30,639 nt of DNA from Rhodospirillaceae bacterium (lineage in GTDB: Bacteria > Pseudomonadota > Alphaproteobacteria > UBA8366 > GCA-2717185), in the NCBI GenBank assembly GCA_002717185.1, contig PBDC01000099.1:1-30639 (forward strand), read 5' to 3'. The stretch's first letter is position 1. Every line of letters begins with the position of its first letter. Shown here in pieces: positions 28,970-30,639 of this stretch. Under the pieces are notes generated by a model that saw nothing but the letters and a program-made list of their open reading frames with translations, did no database searches and was not told where the DNA came from. Both the position numbers and the translations under genes were made by a program.

Positions 28970-30639
28970 TTATGCGTGCCGTGCCTGCAGCTCTTCGAAC
29001 GAGACGATTTCGCCGGCTATGGCGCTGGCAGCAACGGTGACTGGGCTCGCGAGCCAGACCTTGCCGGGTCCGGAGCGGCCAGGGAAGTTGCGGTTGATCG
29101 CGCTGACAGTCACCGTTTCTGTATCGAGCGACAGGCCTGGGCCGCAGCCGGCGCAGGCGCCACAGGCGGGGTGCAAGATTTCCGCGCCAACCTTCTCAAA
29201 GGCGTCGATATAGCCCTGATCACGGCAATAGTCGCGCACCGCAATTGTGCCGAACTGCAAATAGAGTTTAACTCCATCGGCGGCTTTCAATCCCCGGTTG
29301 GCAGCCCAGCGCAGTACCTCGTGATAGCCGTCGAAGTCGGCCCGTTTCCCAGCGGTGCAGGAGCCGCCATACGCTATATGCACCTGAACCGGGTCCCCCA
29401 GGTCAGGCAGGCGGACGCCGTTGCCCGGGTCGCCGGGGGCAGCCAGCATCGGGGTTAGGCTGCTGCAATCGATTTCAATTGTATGGACGTATTGTGCACC
29501 TTTGTCGCTCTTCATCCAGGATTCTAGGGTGAAGTCGACGTCGCGCCGTTCTTTGAGGAACCGCACGGTCTGTTCATCCGGCGCAAAGATGCCGGTGAGT
29601 CCACCCATTTCTGCCGTCATGTTGGTCAAGGTTGTGCGCTCGTCGACCGGTAACTGCGCTGCCGCGTTGCCGCCGAATTCGTATACCTTGCCGATGCCAC
29701 CGCCGCTTTTGGTGAATTCGTCGGCCAGCACCGTGAGCACAATATCCTTGGCCATGACGCCGGCGGGGATATCGCCCTTCAGCTCAACGCGGACCGATTC
29801 CGGCATCGAAATTCGGTTGAGACCTGTCATCAATGAGTTCGCCATGTCGGTGCTACCGACACCATAGGACAAGCAGCCTAATGCGCCATTGTGTGGCGTG
29901 TGCGAGTCGGTGCCCGCCAGCAGCTGGCCGGGAAGGGCGTATGATTCGGTCATTACTGCATGCGAAATGCCTTCCGACCCTTCTTCGCCCTCCAGGTAGC
30001 CATGATCTTTCAGGCCATATTTCTGCCAGAAGGCGCGATGTCCTATCGACATACGGCGGATGTCCGGCATCCGGTCGTACTTGGTATTCACCTCTGGCCG
30101 GTGGGCGTAGGAGTAGTGGTCTTCGAATGAGATAATGGAATCTGGTTTGTGGAGATCCAGGTCGGGGCCGTAGAACTCGTGAAGAGCGTGCGCGCATTGC
30201 GCGGAGAAAATATCATGAAAATAGCGCCAGTCAGGCTGCACGAAGCCGGCCGTGCCAGGCTTCAGGTCCCAATCGAGTTCGTCGGCGACTACAGCGTGCC
30301 GCGCGACGATTTTCTCAGCTAGAGTTTTTGGGCCCTCCATAGCGTCTGGGTCAGCGACGGCGGGTTGCAGGCCTTTCGCGATCGCCTTGCCGAAACCGAG
30401 CAGTCCGCCGGCGCGCAGGATTTTCGCTGCTAACGGCTCGCGATCGCCAACCAGGTCTTCAATGGGGATTTCCTCACCGGCGCGGATACGATCGATGAGG
30501 CCGAAGTCCGTCGATGTGAAAAGACCAAGGTTGTCGCAATTTTGTCGGTATAGCCGCTCGAAGCTTTCGGCAATGATCAGTTTTACGCCGGAATAGAGTT
30601 CCGCCTGAGGGCTATGCTCGCGTGACGATCCTTTGCCGT
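28970..30639 (-). CDS. Aconitase/isopropylmalate dehydratase superfamily protein, LeuD-like domain fused before LeuC-like domain (start outside window)
   Basis: The minus-strand frame is open from the stop at 28970 to the window edge, about 555 visible residues; the N-terminus is missing. The first 60 or so visible residues form the swivel (small-subunit) domain: GKGSSREHSPQAELYSG, the active-site loop, then IIAESFERLYRQNCDNLGL. After a linker the large-subunit domain follows, with TDSHTPHNGALG, YGGSCTAGKRADF and HPACGACAGCGPG supplying the cysteines for the 4Fe-4S cluster, and ISAINRNFPGR-like ending. Standard aconitases have the swivel domain at the C-terminus, so the order is reversed. It should dehydrate or hydrate a hydroxy-acid. 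The internal ATG at 30340 is not the start. It is the first visible gene of the leftward operon. Confidence 0.88.
   Translation of the reverse strand, partial: GKGSSREHSPQAELYSGVKLIIAESFERLYRQNCDNLGLFTSTDFGLIDRIRAGEEIPIEDLVGDREPLAAKILRAGGLLGFGKAIAKGLQPAVADPDAMEGPKTLAEKIVARHAVVADELDWDLKPGTAGFVQPDWRYFHDIFSAQCAHALHEFYGPDLDLHKPDSIISFEDHYSYAHRPEVNTKYDRMPDIRRMSIGHRAFWQKYGLKDHGYLEGEEGSEGISHAVMTESYALPGQLLAGTDSHTPHNGALGCLSYGVGSTDMANSLMTGLNRISMPESVRVELKGDIPAGVMAKDIVLTVLADEFTKSGGGIGKVYEFGGNAAAQLPVDERTTLTNMTAEMGGLTGIFAPDEQTVRFLKERRDVDFTLESWMKSDKGAQYVHTIEIDCSSLTPMLAAPGDPGNGVRLPDLGDPVQVHIAYGGSCTAGKRADFDGYHEVLRWAANRGLKAADGVKLYLQFGTIAVRDYCRDQGYIDAFEKVGAEILHPACGACAGCGPGLSLDTETVTVSAINRNFPGRSGPGKVWLASPVTVAASAIAGEIVSFEELQARHA

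Noticed and set aside
28970..30340. Annotating the aconitase-family gene from the ATG at 30340 as a complete LeuC-like protein
   Set aside because: The same frame continues upstream with a clear LeuD-like domain up to the window edge, so the ATG is internal.

Overview
The window is about 30.6 kb of bacterial DNA of moderate GC, densely packed with enzymes for breaking down organic compounds. I recognise 23 protein genes with some assigned family, two unassigned proteins and one probable broken gene. I see no rRNA, tRNA, CRISPR array, insertion sequence or phage gene. The mix (peptide chain release factor 3, Rieske oxygenase parts, family III CoA-transferase, phytanoyl-CoA- and TauD-type dioxygenases, MmgE/PrpD, acyl-CoA carboxylase parts, frequent GTG starts behind good GGAG-type ribosome sites) fits a proteobacterium, most likely an alphaproteobacterium with a broad catabolic repertoire. 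That assignment is inference; no marker gene here fixes the lineage.

Layout, left to right. (1) <1-3033, minus strand: an operon transcribed leftwards from a good sigma70-like promoter at 3062-3090, carrying a DsbA/HCCA-isomerase-like protein, a class III aminotransferase and an MmgE/PrpD protein cut by the window edge. (2) 3372-4964, plus: prfC, the only clear housekeeping gene, with its own promoter-like sequence. (3) 5195-6652, minus: a 485-residue His-rich protein I cannot assign, followed by a 676-base gap that holds a frameshifted gene remnant. (4) 7329-10085, minus: a Rieske oxygenase alpha subunit followed by an amidohydrolase; then a lone 87-residue gene. (5) 10916-17917, minus: a tight five-gene operon, HpaB-type flavin monooxygenase, aspartoacylase-like deacylase, M20 deacylase, and two tandem gamma-glutamyltranspeptidase-like enzymes. 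(6) 18029-18859, plus: a PhyH dioxygenase. (7) 19093-20614, minus: a Rieske ferredoxin and a CaiB/BaiF CoA-transferase; divergent TauE/SafE exporter at 20776-21531. (8) 22287-25502: a divergent carboxylase module, with a biotinyl-domain protein plus SDR on the minus strand and a biotin carboxylase plus pyruvate-carboxylase-type carboxyltransferase on the plus strand. (9) 25654 to the right edge, minus: an operon of an aconitase-superfamily fusion, a fluoroacetate-dehalogenase-like hydrolase, a TauD-type dioxygenase and a PccB-type carboxyltransferase.

The most unusual point is the carboxylase module. The biotin carboxylase keeps its catalytic motifs, but the adjacent carrier protein has Val-Leu-Asn-Asp where biotin carriers have Ala-Met-Lys-Met, so the lysine that takes biotin is absent. 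The neighbouring pyruvate-carboxylase-type subunit has Ala at the position of the proton-transferring Thr. No other biotin-attachment motif is visible in the window. Other points to check are the two GGT-like enzymes, which lack the Arg that binds the gamma-glutamyl carboxylate, and the aconitase-family protein, whose swivel (LeuD-like) domain precedes the LeuC-like domain. No transcription regulator and no uptake transporter is visible in 30 kb.
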